Below, in pieces: positions 34,322-43,391 of a DNA stretch of 64,000 nucleotides. Position 1 is the stretch's first letter, and every line of letters starts with the position of its first letter. A model generated the notes under the pieces. The model was not told where the DNA came from. It saw nothing but the letters and a program-made list of their open reading frames with translations, and did no database searches. The DNA is from Bacillus_BD oryzisoli_A. GTDB taxonomy: Bacteria; Bacillota; Bacilli; Bacillales; Cytobacillaceae. The position numbers were made by a program, and so were the translations under genes. The stretch is taken from positions 323,572-387,571 of the forward strand of contig NZ_JBHZRC010000003.1 of assembly GCF_043641075.1 (NCBI RefSeq). The letters run 5' to 3'.

Positions 34322-34350
34322 AGTATAGATTGTAATCAGAATATTGTCAA
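34322..34350 (-). promoter_or_regulatory. Near-consensus SigA promoter of the S-layer gene
   Basis: Perfect TTGACA (34350-34345), 17-nt spacer and TATACT (34327-34322) on the minus strand. Transcription would start near 34315, leaving a leader of about 110 nt. Confidence 0.85.
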
Positions 34351-34940
34351 TCTTCAAATAAGTGAAAATTACATCTATACGAAATTTTACAAATCCTTTA
34401 CATGTGTTTATTCATATAAAATAGTATGAATAAATATTTCTAATCACTAACTCTCTGGATCTCCAGAATAATCATTAAGTGTATTCTCATTAATAAAACT
34501 AGAATTTATGTATATAAAAAACTAGCATTCTATATAGAGAACGTACTCTTTTAAGAACACCTTAGATACAAGTGTCCCTGTAACTCTGTACTCATTATAA
34601 GTTAGAATATTTGATATTTCAACGGTTAATTATCGACAAAGGTTAGTATTTAGTCCCATAGCAATCGATGAATAATTGTTTTTTTTGTCGAACAGCGTAT
34701 GTTTTTTTCTCGACTGAGTTTTTTAAAACGAACTAATGTCCTGCATTCTTAACTATTAAATAAGGACTCTAGTATGAAAAATATCTTGTAAAAATAAAAA
34801 AAGAGACCAAATATAGCAGCGTCCATCTAGAATGCAATTCTTTGTTAAACAGCTACTAAGAATTTTTTCGACACGATTTCTATGATATGTTTTAATTTTT
34901 TCAAATATACATAATAATTAAATATTTTTTATAAAGAATA

Positions 34941-34969
34941 TTGTGTTCTTTATTTTGAACTGTTATAAT
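34941..34969 (+). promoter_or_regulatory. Plus-strand promoter upstream of the candidate small RNA
   Basis: TTGTGT (34941-34946), 17-nt spacer, perfect TATAAT (34964-34969). The 830-nt gap 34351-35186 holds no gene on either strand; apart from this promoter, the small RNA and the shared terminator I see only AT-rich sequence in it. Confidence 0.55.
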
Positions 34970-35045
34970 TCAAACAGGCCAACATTGTTCCATGTATTTA
35001 TTACGTGAGGCTATTTAGGCTTACAATAAAAGGGGAAGATCAATA

Positions 35046-35099
35046 ATGGAAACTGTGGTTGGTAAGCCATTGAGATATTCCTCCCCTTTTATTACTTAA
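35046..35099 (+). CDS. Possible 17-aa peptide within the candidate small RNA
   Basis: METVVGKPLRYSSPFIT is preceded by AAGGGGAAG at normal spacing. The codons for PLRYSSPF are the complement of the S-layer SD region, so the peptide may be incidental. It could be a leader peptide or a dual-function RNA product. Confidence 0.25.
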   Translation: METVVGKPLRYSSPFIT

Positions 35100-35128
35100 C
35101 AAGTTAAATTAGATAATAACTTCTAAAT

Positions 35129-35171
35129 AAAAAAGGAGCCCCGTAGATTTTATCTACGGGGCTCCTTTTTT
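35129..35171. terminator. Strong bidirectional terminator
   Basis: A perfect stem of about 18 bp with A/T runs on both sides (35129-35147 / 35153-35171). It ends the 943-aa SLH gene on the minus strand and the candidate small RNA on the plus strand. Confidence 0.95.
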
Positions 35172-35186
35172 GTCCTATGACAAATA

Positions 35187-38018
35187 TTATTGAATATTAG
35201 TTAATTGAATCACTGGTACTGTAACATCTTTACCTTCTACAGTTACTTCACGTTCTGCAACTGTGTAGCCATCTCTAATGACGGCTAAAGTGTATGTTCC
35301 ATCCATTAATGCTAATTCTGCTGTTCCAGCTTCAGTTGTTGTTAACACTGTTTCAATTGAGCCATCTTCATTGAAGACAACTACATATGCATCTTCTTCG
35401 TTCGTATTTGTTTCGTCAACTACACGGAAATTAACCTTGTGTGTATCTGCTACTTCGTTTACTTCAATCTTAAGCTCTTTCTCTTCACCTGATCCAAGAG
35501 TTGCAGTTGTATCAATATCAACAAATTCCTCTGGTAAATCAATTTCTAAATCATATGAACCCGCAGAAAGATCTTCGAATGTAATAGATGAACCATTTTC
35601 AGCAACCTCACCAGTCAGTTTTCCTGGTACCGCTCCATCAGCAAGGTCTACTGCATCGATAGAATCGTCAAGAAGTTCAGCTAAAATAGTATCTGTAATT
35701 TCTACAGCATTTCCTTCATTATCAACAAAGTTTACTGTTAGTGATGCATCCCCACCAACAGCTGGAGAATAATTGACAGCTGACAGATCATCACCTGCGT
35801 TCACTACTTGATTAGTCGTGAATGTATCCATGCCAGGACCACGTACGACTACTTTATAAGATCCAGCTTCTACAGATGTTAATTCATATGAACCGTTTGA
35901 ACCTGTAGTATCACTATATTTTTGATCGCCATCCGCATCATAATAGGTAACTGTTGCATTTGCTATAGGTGATAGAGAGCCGTTTAGGCGGACAAATCCA
36001 GCCACATCCCCTGTTATAGCAACAGCATCTAAAGTGATAGGAGCTATTGTTTTTACAGTATTCTTCGTTACTGTTTGTGGTGCAGTTATTTCAGTATCAT
36101 ACCCACTCATAGATACTTCTACTTTATAATCGCCTGCTTCAACACCTGTAAACTCATACTCTCCTGAAGCATTTGACTTCGTTGTAGCTTTAATAGAACC
36201 ATCTGCATTAAGAAGATTAACCGCTGCTCCTTCTAATCCAGTCACAGTACCTGTTACAACACCTGCTGGTACAACTCTCTTCTCGATGTCCTCGTCACCA
36301 TCAACTGTCACGTCATAGTTTGCTGTAACGACATGGTCTCCAGACAATCGTAAAGTGTAATTTCCAGGGGCAACACGTGAGAATGTAAATGTTAACGTTT
36401 CAATAGTTGTAGCTGCACTATCAGCTGGCAACACAACCGTATCAACAACTGTGTTTCCATTTAAAAGTTCTAAAGTATAAGTTGAATCCTCTATATTAAA
36501 TACATCATTTAACGCTTCTGCACCAAAGGCAGCATTAATTGTGTGACCTTCTTCAAGCTGAACATCATGAGTTAGATCCGTTCCTTCAGCAACTTCAATC
36601 GTAGTATTATAAATGGCAGAAGTTTCAGTGTTGTCATCTACAACAATTGTATACGTTCCACCTAGTAATTTAAGGTTATCAAACTTGTATGCTCCATCTT
36701 TAATTTCTGCCGGCTCAGCTGCTAGCTCTCCATCAGCATTTTTAAGCAGAACTGTACCTGTAGTTACTTTTGTATTGTCTGCATTAAGAACGGCTCCTGT
36801 TAGATCCATTGCAGCAATCGCATCTAGTTGGATACCATTAAGATTGTTCACAACTTCTTCTTTATCTAACGTAATGGTTTGAACAAACTCTTTATAGTCA
36901 TCAAGTGTAACCGTTTGGCGATATTCAGCACCTAATTCAAGTGCATTCTTTGCATCAGTTTGATTGATTTCATAAGCTCCATCTTCTGCAGTAACATCTG
37001 CAACAGTTACCCAAGCATCTGATTCTTCATCATACGATTCAAGCTTAACTTTTGCATCAAGTGGCGCTCCTGTTGCATGATCAACAATTACACCAGAAAC
37101 CTTAATTGCTGAAGTATTAATTTTTGCTCCAATATCTTTTGTAAATGAAGTTACTTTATCTGCTGATACGTTAACTTTCTCAACAACTGTTTCAAAGCCA
37201 TTAGCTGTGATTGTTGCATCATACGTCCCAGGAGCAATATTTGTTATAGTAAAATAGCCTGCTTCATTTGTTGTTGTCGTTTTCCCATCAATTGTTACCG
37301 TTGCACCTTCAATACGAGTATCATTTGTAACAATAAATCCGGCAACACCAGAAGCTAATGCTTCAGGAATTTTCACATCGATACGAACATCTTCCTTTTC
37401 TGTACGGTGTACAAATGTAGCTGCTTCTGCACGTGTTACCGTATCAGTTGGAAGGAACATTCCGTTTTCCCCGCCGACAATACCTAAACTTGCAAGAATA
37501 TCGATTGCTGCTTGAGCCTCTGCATAGTTTGCTTTATCCGGGAACTCAACCTTTGTAGCTTCGTTAAGCTTTAATTGTGGATATGCTTTAACAATCATTT
37601 TTGCAAAGTCTTGACGAGAAATCTTTTGGTCAGGCTTGAAAGTTCCATCACCGAATCCACCGATGACACCTTCAGTATTATTTACAATCGCAGCAACATA
37701 GCTTGATGCCCAGTGTGATTGAGGAATATCATCAAAATTAGCTTTTTTACTTTCATCAATTTCAAGACCTAATGTTAGAGCAAGGATTTTAGCTGCTTCT
37801 GCACGAGTAATATCATTGTTTGGCAAGAATGTTCCATTCTCATAACCATCAAGAACATTTTTTCCTACTAAATATTCAATTGCATTTTTCGCCCAATGTC
37901 CTTGAACATCCGTAAATTCAGCTGCAAAACTTGCTGTAGGTACTACTGAAACTACTACTGCAGCAGCTGCTGCACCTGCTAAAAATTTACGGATGTTGTT
38001 TTTTGTTGATTTTGTCAT
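35187..38018 (-). CDS. Large SLH protein with carboxypeptidase-regulatory-like repeats
   Basis: 943-aa secreted protein. Signal peptide (about 1-32), three SLH domains (33-205; TRAEAA, SRQDFA, TRAEAA), then at least six beta-sandwich modules of the CarboxypepD_reg / SpaA-like type, recognised by the recurring pattern G.V....G.PI..A.V.......T...G.Y.....G.Y.....G (for example NEAGYFTITNIAPGTYDATI and SNASGEYEFTGVEAGDYKVE). No catalytic motif. It is strongly acidic. Likely a structural S-layer or surface stalk protein. The SD is GGGGGAA, and an extended -10 (TGATATACT) lies about 135 nt upstream. It ends at a very strong shared terminator. Confidence 0.9.
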   Translation of the reverse strand: MTKSTKNNIRKFLAGAAAAAVVVSVVPTASFAAEFTDVQGHWAKNAIEYLVGKNVLDGYENGTFLPNNDITRAEAAKILALTLGLEIDESKKANFDDIPQSHWASSYVAAIVNNTEGVIGGFGDGTFKPDQKISRQDFAKMIVKAYPQLKLNEATKVEFPDKANYAEAQAAIDILASLGIVGGENGMFLPTDTVTRAEAATFVHRTEKEDVRIDVKIPEALASGVAGFIVTNDTRIEGATVTIDGKTTTTNEAGYFTITNIAPGTYDATITANGFETVVEKVNVSADKVTSFTKDIGAKINTSAIKVSGVIVDHATGAPLDAKVKLESYDEESDAWVTVADVTAEDGAYEINQTDAKNALELGAEYRQTVTLDDYKEFVQTITLDKEEVVNNLNGIQLDAIAAMDLTGAVLNADNTKVTTGTVLLKNADGELAAEPAEIKDGAYKFDNLKLLGGTYTIVVDDNTETSAIYNTTIEVAEGTDLTHDVQLEEGHTINAAFGAEALNDVFNIEDSTYTLELLNGNTVVDTVVLPADSAATTIETLTFTFSRVAPGNYTLRLSGDHVVTANYDVTVDGDEDIEKRVVPAGVVTGTVTGLEGAAVNLLNADGSIKATTKSNASGEYEFTGVEAGDYKVEVSMSGYDTEITAPQTVTKNTVKTIAPITLDAVAITGDVAGFVRLNGSLSPIANATVTYYDADGDQKYSDTTGSNGSYELTSVEAGSYKVVVRGPGMDTFTTNQVVNAGDDLSAVNYSPAVGGDASLTVNFVDNEGNAVEITDTILAELLDDSIDAVDLADGAVPGKLTGEVAENGSSITFEDLSAGSYDLEIDLPEEFVDIDTTATLGSGEEKELKIEVNEVADTHKVNFRVVDETNTNEEDAYVVVFNEDGSIETVLTTTEAGTAELALMDGTYTLAVIRDGYTVAEREVTVEGKDVTVPVIQLTNIQ

Positions 38019-38151
38019 TGATGAAATTCCCCCATTAATTGTTTATTTTTTAAATTAACTATTCTTATAAAAATACTGTGATTAAGATATTAAAAAAAAT
38101 GTTTTAACTAAGTTCTTAATTTAGTGGGCTGCTTAACAACCTCACCTCTGA

Positions 38152-38160
38152 AGTATATCA
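38152..38160 (-). promoter_or_regulatory. Extended -10 promoter candidate of the 943-aa SLH gene
   Basis: TGATATACT on the minus strand, within AGTATATCAAAAATATACT, which is also an inverted repeat (38152-38170). There is no good -35. A similar TGATATAAT lies upstream of the SLH gene at 45467. Confidence 0.4.
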
Positions 38161-38350
38161 AAAATATACTAGGAAAAAAGACCTTATGACTAATTACATA
38201 TAACTACCAGGATATACAGCTTTTTCTTCTATAGTGATAAATCTTTATATATCACGTAATTCCCCAGTATTAAAAATAAAATCCACTTCAAATCATGTGT
38301 AATAAATATCATATTCCGAATGGTTACTTACCATTATAATTAGTGGATTA

Positions 38351-38380
38351 ATGACAAATTTTAGCACGAGATACTATAGT
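38351..38380 (+). promoter_or_regulatory. Promoter candidate of the diguanylate cyclase
   Basis: ATGACA (38351-38356), 18-nt spacer, TATAGT (38375-38380), about 140 nt before the ATG at 38524. Confidence 0.4.
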
Positions 38381-38523
38381 AGGAATATAAAAATCAGACT
38401 AAAATCAATTAATCCAGTAAATGATTAGAGTGAAAATAAGTATTTTATACTATCAATCCATAGTGTTATTTGGTAAAATTATACTATATAGGTGTTTTGA
38501 TGCTGCGAAAGGGGAACACATAT

Positions 38524-40083
38524 ATGTCTATCAAAAAGGGGATTAAGCTCAAATTTGCCATTAGTCTGTTGGCGGTGTTTATCGTTTGCAGCACAACCAT
38601 TGTGAACTGGTATTTATCCGTTCAAGCATTAAAAGACACCTTAACAGAAAATTATCTCGAAAATAACTATCGTTATGCAAAAAAAGTATCATTAAGTACG
38701 AGTGACTTATTTTTTAATATGCAGCAAAATCTGGGAACCTTAGCCAAAATCCTTGGTAGGAAGGAAATGAGTCAGGAGGATTTGGATAGTTGGAAGGAAG
38801 CTAGTGCCGGGTATTTTAACTCTATTTTTACCACAGATGAGACCGGAGTTGTTCAATTAATGACGCCGCCGGCCGTACCGAATAATAAAGGCGGCGTCAA
38901 GCCTGGAGTCCAAATTACATCAGATCTGATGAAACAGGCGTTAAAGGATCAGAAGCCCTTTGTGTCAGATCCCTATTTGGCGCAGACCGGTAACTTAGTT
39001 GTCCTTATCTCCTATCCTATTTTCGACACGTCCGGTACATATAAAGGTGTCGTTGACGGAACCATTTATTTGGAAAGTGACAGCTCGTTAAAGCGTATCT
39101 TGAATCAACATGTGTTCCATGATGAATCATCTGTTTTTGTTGTTGACCGATCAGGGAAGATTATTTATCACCCTGATTCCAGCCGCATTAATGAATCAGT
39201 GGCAGACCATCCACTTGTAAAAAAGGTCATCGAGGGTAAAAGCGGCTCCGGCGAAATTATTAATAGCAGAGGCCATGAATATTTTTCCGGATATGCCTAT
39301 GTAGATCAGACAGGTTGGGGAATCATTGCACAAACACCTACATCTGTTATTGAAAAACCACTTCAAGACTTAACGGAACAGATCATTATTCGTTCTCTTC
39401 CTCTTCTATTGTTAATCTATTTGCTTGCTTGGTTATTTACGAATCACCTCTCGAAACCGATAAACCGATTAGCGAGATATTCCGAGGAAGCCACCCAAAC
39501 GAATAAAACTGGTGAAATTCAGCATTTGGAGATCAAGTCACAAATATACGAAGTAAAGCAGCTTTACAAGCATATTCAAAAGCATTTTCAGCTTTTAAAT
39601 ACACAAATCCAACAGGACGGCCTTACAGGCTTAGCCAACCGCAGATCCTTTGATTTAGAAATAAATGATTTAATTTTAAGGAAAACACCTTTTTCAATGA
39701 TTATGATTGACATTGATAATTTTAAAAAGGTTAATGACAAGCATGGTCATTTAGTAGGTGATGATGTCTTACGATTTATCGCCTCCATCATGGATGACGT
39801 CTCTAGAAAAGAAGACCTATGCTATCGATACGGCGGGGAGGAATTTGCGATTCTTTTGAGGAATAAAGAAGTGGAGGATGCCTATGCACTGGCAGAGCGC
39901 CTGCGTCTCAAGCTGTCCTACACACCAAGCCCTGCCGGTTATCCAATCACGATCTCTCTTGGAATTTCCACCAGCCAAAAGGATGACAAATTCCCAGAGG
40001 ACATTATCAAAAGAGCAGACAGCGCACTCTACCAATCCAAACGAGCTGGCAAAAATAAAACAACCATTTATGAATTTAGTTAG
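38524..40083 (+). CDS. Membrane sensor diguanylate cyclase (dCACHE-GGDEF)
   Basis: 519-aa protein: membrane segment (about 8-28), a periplasm-facing dCACHE sensor domain (about 35-280; GVVDGTIYLES, GWGIIAQTP), second membrane segment (about 287-307), a short HAMP-like linker and a GGDEF domain (about 355-515). The active-site motif is intact as GGEEF, with DGLTGLANRRSF and IDIDNFKKVNDKHGH before it, so it should make c-di-GMP from GTP in response to a small external ligand. ATG 38524 follows AAGGGG at 9 nt; the frame is open to 38470 without an SD. Its stop codon abuts a hairpin terminator. Together with the EAL protein and c-di-GMP riboswitch further on, it shows c-di-GMP signalling in this strain. 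Confidence 0.92.
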   Translation: MSIKKGIKLKFAISLLAVFIVCSTTIVNWYLSVQALKDTLTENYLENNYRYAKKVSLSTSDLFFNMQQNLGTLAKILGRKEMSQEDLDSWKEASAGYFNSIFTTDETGVVQLMTPPAVPNNKGGVKPGVQITSDLMKQALKDQKPFVSDPYLAQTGNLVVLISYPIFDTSGTYKGVVDGTIYLESDSSLKRILNQHVFHDESSVFVVDRSGKIIYHPDSSRINESVADHPLVKKVIEGKSGSGEIINSRGHEYFSGYAYVDQTGWGIIAQTPTSVIEKPLQDLTEQIIIRSLPLLLLIYLLAWLFTNHLSKPINRLARYSEEATQTNKTGEIQHLEIKSQIYEVKQLYKHIQKHFQLLNTQIQQDGLTGLANRRSFDLEINDLILRKTPFSMIMIDIDNFKKVNDKHGHLVGDDVLRFIASIMDDVSRKEDLCYRYGGEEFAILLRNKEVEDAYALAERLRLKLSYTPSPAGYPITISLGISTSQKDDKFPEDIIKRADSALYQSKRAGKNKTTIYEFS

Positions 40084-40119
40084 GAAGCAAGGGGACGGTT
40101 CTTTTGCTTCCTTTTTTTT
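40083..40119 (+). terminator. Terminator made of a REP-like hairpin
   Basis: GGAAGCAA / TTGCTTCC with 13-nt loop (GGGGACGGTTCTT) and T8. The stop codon's last base is the first of the stem. It belongs to the same GAACCGTCCC palindrome family found at 54066, 57125, 58161 and 58249. Confidence 0.9.
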
Positions 40120-40158
40120 GTGGATTATATTTGATGAAGCTTTACTGAAAACATAGAA

Positions 40159-40192
40159 AGAACTCTGCAGATTTTATCCGCAGAGTTCCTTT
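40159..40192. terminator. Terminator of the acetate-type transporter gene
   Basis: GAACTCTGC / GCAGAGTTC (40160-40168, 40180-40188) with U-rich flanks on both strands. Confidence 0.8.
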
Positions 40193-40240
40193 TGTTATAC
40201 AGAGATATAATCTCACTATAGTTTTGAAAGTCTCATTTGA

Positions 40241-40885
40241 CTATGCAGCTTTTCTTCCAGCTCTAGTCTGTTTCTTAAAAATACCAAATGGTTTTCCAAC
40301 AGGTAAAACAACTTGGCCAAAGTGAGTATTCAAAACAGCTGCTGCCGAGCCGTAGAATGACAACAGCGCAATAAGCAATTCAGAAAAAGCGGCGAACATA
40401 TGAGAAAATTCGTAGGCTATCTGGAATGAGCTTAAGGACAATCCTATAAATAAGCAGTCAATTAAAACGAAAATAAAGAACAATACTTTGTGTGTCTCCA
40501 TGGCGCCAATCGTCATAAAGACGCTGAAGATTAAGTAGCCGATGAATGCAACACCAAGCTGCTTAGAGTCTGCATTTGCCAATAGGGTTTCGCCAAAAGC
40601 ACCCATTTGAATTAACCAGGTTGCTCCGACACCAAACCAAAACAATCCGAATGCACTAAATGCCGTTGTTCCAAATACATTGTTATGCTTCGAATCTAAC
40701 CAGCCTGCAATTAATTGTGCAAGGCCTCCCAAAAAGAATGCCCATGGGAGGATTAATGATGTACCTTCCGTTAAGCCTAATTTTTGTGATGATGCAACAA
40801 GCGTTACCATCGCTAAGCCAAAAAGCCCAAGTGCGGATGGATCTGCCACCGTGATTTTTACTGAGGTATGATTTTGATTATTCAT
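40241..40885 (-). CDS. GPR1/FUN34/YaaH (SatP-like) acetate uptake transporter
   Basis: 214-aa protein with six hydrophobic segments. The N-terminal ADPSALGLFGLAM corresponds to the family's NPAPLGL signature, and TAFSAFGLFWFGVGA and GYLIFSVFMTIGAMET fit conserved TM3/TM4 motifs. Members import acetate or succinate with protons. The start is uncertain: ATG 40885 gives the usual short N-terminus and has AAGGAGG 14 nt upstream; ATG 40912 has only AGAAAGG very close. It is monocistronic and seems unrelated to surface-layer work. Confidence 0.88.
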   Translation of the reverse strand: MNNQNHTSVKITVADPSALGLFGLAMVTLVASSQKLGLTEGTSLILPWAFFLGGLAQLIAGWLDSKHNNVFGTTAFSAFGLFWFGVGATWLIQMGAFGETLLANADSKQLGVAFIGYLIFSVFMTIGAMETHKVLFFIFVLIDCLFIGLSLSSFQIAYEFSHMFAAFSELLIALLSFYGSAAAVLNTHFGQVVLPVGKPFGIFKKQTRAGRKAA

Positions 40886-41035
40886 GATGATGCCTAATTC
40901 CTCCTTAGTCATGTACCTTTCTAAAGATACAAAAATCCATCCTGTTTGTCGATAGAGTTAAATGGATTTTTGCGACTGAATTATGACAAAAACATGACTC
41001 TTAATATGTAGGAATATTTTAACCTGATCAGGAGG

Positions 41036-43246
41036 TTATTTGAGTAATGGACTATTTTTGTTTAGGTAAATAGCTGGAGCTATATCTATATCTGCTGTAT
41101 TTGAATGCTTATGGTAGACAAAGCCATCTTTACCTACCGTTCTAGTCATGCTTATGCTGTAATAATAAGGCGTTCTTAACCAATACTCCTCTTTGTCACC
41201 AGATGTACGGTTTGTTTTAACTGTTGATATTTTATGATTGTATACATACTTTTTTAATTGCTCTACATCAAGTAAAAAAACCTTGTCGTAGGAATAATTA
41301 AAATACGCTCGATTATAATTTTGGTCAACATAAGGTACGATGCTTGTCCAATTAAATGGTCTGTCTCCGCCCATTTTTTGTTCCAAAAGATGATATGGCA
41401 GTATATTTTTTAGCTTTGTTTCATTAATCATTTCTTTTTCATTCTCGGAAAAACTGCTTAGGAAATCCTTGTTTAACCATCTTCTCAAGTCCGAGTTCTC
41501 CCAATAGTTTGATCCATAGTTGCTTTCATTTTGCGCAAGTGATTCATCGGATTTATCAAAAGCTTCCACATGAATCGTATCCTTTAACCACAAAAGGACC
41601 CCTTTTTCATCATTAATATCTATGACGGTCCATTCTAATGGTTTATTTTTGAACTGACCCATTGTGATCGTGTCACCAATTGATAGGGTATTATCAGATT
41701 TTGTGAATGATAGATTCAGCAATAGTGTAAGGATTAGTAAACCTGCGACACATCCGTAAACGTATTTATTACGAAGCTTTTTTAAAACTATTCGATCTAA
41801 CAACCATAGCAGTCCTATTAAAATCATAAGATCAAAACAAATAGTAAAAAGAAACATGTGTTTCTGCAAATCCGCTTCCCCATTACCTACGATTGGAATA
41901 ATAAATTGTCCAGCGGCTGTACATAACAACAGTAGATTGGCTGCTAGTTTAATAAGGAGTTGATAATCTTTATTTTTACTTCTAATAAATAGGAATAATT
42001 TATAACTTAGAACCGTTAAATAAACAAAGGAATATATCATAATAATATAAAAGGCAAATCCAACGGTTTTCTTTCGTAGGTTCTCCCATAGAGAAAACCT
42101 TTCCGTAAATAATAAGCTTTCCTCGGAGTCCTTCTTCTCGTAATTACTTAGATAGGAAGGTTTTAAAAAGACGCTATTGTCTGCAGACACCTCTAGCTTT
42201 TCAATGAATCGATTGGGATGTGTGACATAGAACTTAAGCACATCAACATAGGATGCCTTTTCATATACCTCTTTTGTTAATTCATCGCTGTAAACATCCA
42301 CAAATCCAGTAGATCCATTTGTATCGTCCAGTATGCTATATTTTTCATTAATCCCCATATCCTTCAAATCTTGTTCAGGAGATGGTGAATCCTTTAGAAC
42401 TCCATAAAAGATCGTGTTATAGTTATTTAATTTTTTCATCCATGTTGGAGCTTGTATGTACGATATGACAGAGAAAAGAAGGATGGTTGCCGCTCCACCT
42501 ATAATTATGAGTCTTGATAGCTTCTCTTTACGAATAAAAAGAAACAAAAGACTAAATAAAGCAAGCAGTACCCCAACAGGTGTATTTGCCACCTTTGCAC
42601 CCGTAAAAATAATACATGAAATGAAAAATAATAATAATGGGAGCTTCTTTTCCTCCCCATCATGGATCATCCATGAAACAAAGCCAACAATTAAGAAAAA
42701 GGAAACTAAAATAGCTGCCTCACCATAAAAGGAGTTAAAATAAACAAGATAGCCGATATCGCAAAACATAACTATAGTGAGCAATAGTTGAACAATCTTA
42801 AGCTGTGGTTTTTGAAAATTAGATTTTAGATTAAAAAGAAAAAGACCTAAGGAATAAAAGATTATATAGGTTAATCCGAGGATTCGAATATCAAAGACAG
42901 CGGTATCTTTATGAAAAACTAATTTGGCAAAGTAATTCCCCAGCATAGCAATTTTAATAAAAAAACTTTGTGTCGTTGAATAATCCGATTGGTTTTCAAG
43001 CTTAAGCGCAATGATGTTTTTTATGGACGTTAAAAAAGCTTGTTGATTATTTACGGTGGACAAATGAAAATCCTCTAATGCGTAATAAAACCGCGGAACG
43101 TTATCCATTATAAAGCCAAATGGCTGTATAACCCTCGAATAATCACCATTATCTGCAATCCCAATAAACGGCTTTGCCAAAAGTAATAAGGTTAAAAATA
43201 TTAAGAAAACTAAGTACAGACTTAAATTATTGATTCTTTTTTTCAT
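41036..43246 (-). CDS. Polytopic membrane protein with extracellular DUF6273-like domain
   Basis: 736-aa protein. Residues 1-505 have about 12 hydrophobic segments, with a conserved-looking first loop (PFIGIADNGDYSRVIQP) resembling GT-C-fold lipid-dependent glycosyltransferases; this resemblance is weak evidence. Residues about 520-735 form a soluble domain (GQFKNKPLEWTVIDI ... SDLRRWLNKDF ... YWLRTPYY ... IAPAIYL) of the DUF6273 type, often found in Gram-positive surface proteins, related in pattern to formylglycine/lectin-like folds. ATG with AGGGAGAG. Single gene. A role in glycosylating surface protein or wall glycan is plausible but inferred. Confidence 0.7.
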   Translation of the reverse strand: MKKRINNLSLYLVFLIFLTLLLLAKPFIGIADNGDYSRVIQPFGFIMDNVPRFYYALEDFHLSTVNNQQAFLTSIKNIIALKLENQSDYSTTQSFFIKIAMLGNYFAKLVFHKDTAVFDIRILGLTYIIFYSLGLFLFNLKSNFQKPQLKIVQLLLTIVMFCDIGYLVYFNSFYGEAAILVSFFLIVGFVSWMIHDGEEKKLPLLLFFISCIIFTGAKVANTPVGVLLALFSLLFLFIRKEKLSRLIIIGGAATILLFSVISYIQAPTWMKKLNNYNTIFYGVLKDSPSPEQDLKDMGINEKYSILDDTNGSTGFVDVYSDELTKEVYEKASYVDVLKFYVTHPNRFIEKLEVSADNSVFLKPSYLSNYEKKDSEESLLFTERFSLWENLRKKTVGFAFYIIMIYSFVYLTVLSYKLFLFIRSKNKDYQLLIKLAANLLLLCTAAGQFIIPIVGNGEADLQKHMFLFTICFDLMILIGLLWLLDRIVLKKLRNKYVYGCVAGLLILTLLLNLSFTKSDNTLSIGDTITMGQFKNKPLEWTVIDINDEKGVLLWLKDTIHVEAFDKSDESLAQNESNYGSNYWENSDLRRWLNKDFLSSFSENEKEMINETKLKNILPYHLLEQKMGGDRPFNWTSIVPYVDQNYNRAYFNYSYDKVFLLDVEQLKKYVYNHKISTVKTNRTSGDKEEYWLRTPYYYSISMTRTVGKDGFVYHKHSNTADIDIAPAIYLNKNSPLLK

Positions 43247-43337
43247 TTTTCTCTCCCTGAGACAAGGTGACAGTCTTGCCCCTAATTTTTATCATACATG
43301 TTATTATTTATCAATGCTCGTAACTAACTCTATACAT

Positions 43338-43368
43338 AAAAACACTGGAGATCTACTCCAGTGTTTTT
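43338..43368 (-). terminator. Strong terminator of the NlpC/P60-SLH gene
   Basis: Perfect 13-bp stem AAAAACACTGGAG / CTCCAGTGTTTTT with a 5-nt loop, 23 nt past the stop at 43392. Confidence 0.93.
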
Positions 43369-43391
43369 AATAGAAGGATTTTAACTGCACA

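Larger units (their letters stand above)
34976..35171 (+). ncRNA. Candidate antisense small RNA to the S-layer start site
   Basis: Predicted transcript of about 195 nt from the promoter at 34941-34969 to the strong hairpin at 35129-35171. Bases 35066-35090 are identical, apart from one missing T, to 34198-34223 on the same strand, so the RNA is complementary over about 25 nt to the SD and AUG of the S-layer mRNA. The RNA also contains AATAAAAGGGG (35025-35035), which can pair with CCCCTTTTATT (35083-35093), so the anti-SD segment would lie in an internal hairpin that must open to act. A 17-codon ORF overlaps it. Alternative: a relic of a deleted or inverted S-layer gene start. Based on sequence only. 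Confidence 0.5.

Noticed and set aside
35278..35772. 164-aa plus-strand ORF
   Set aside because: Shadow of the 943-aa SLH protein; Ser/Thr-rich antisense composition and no SD.
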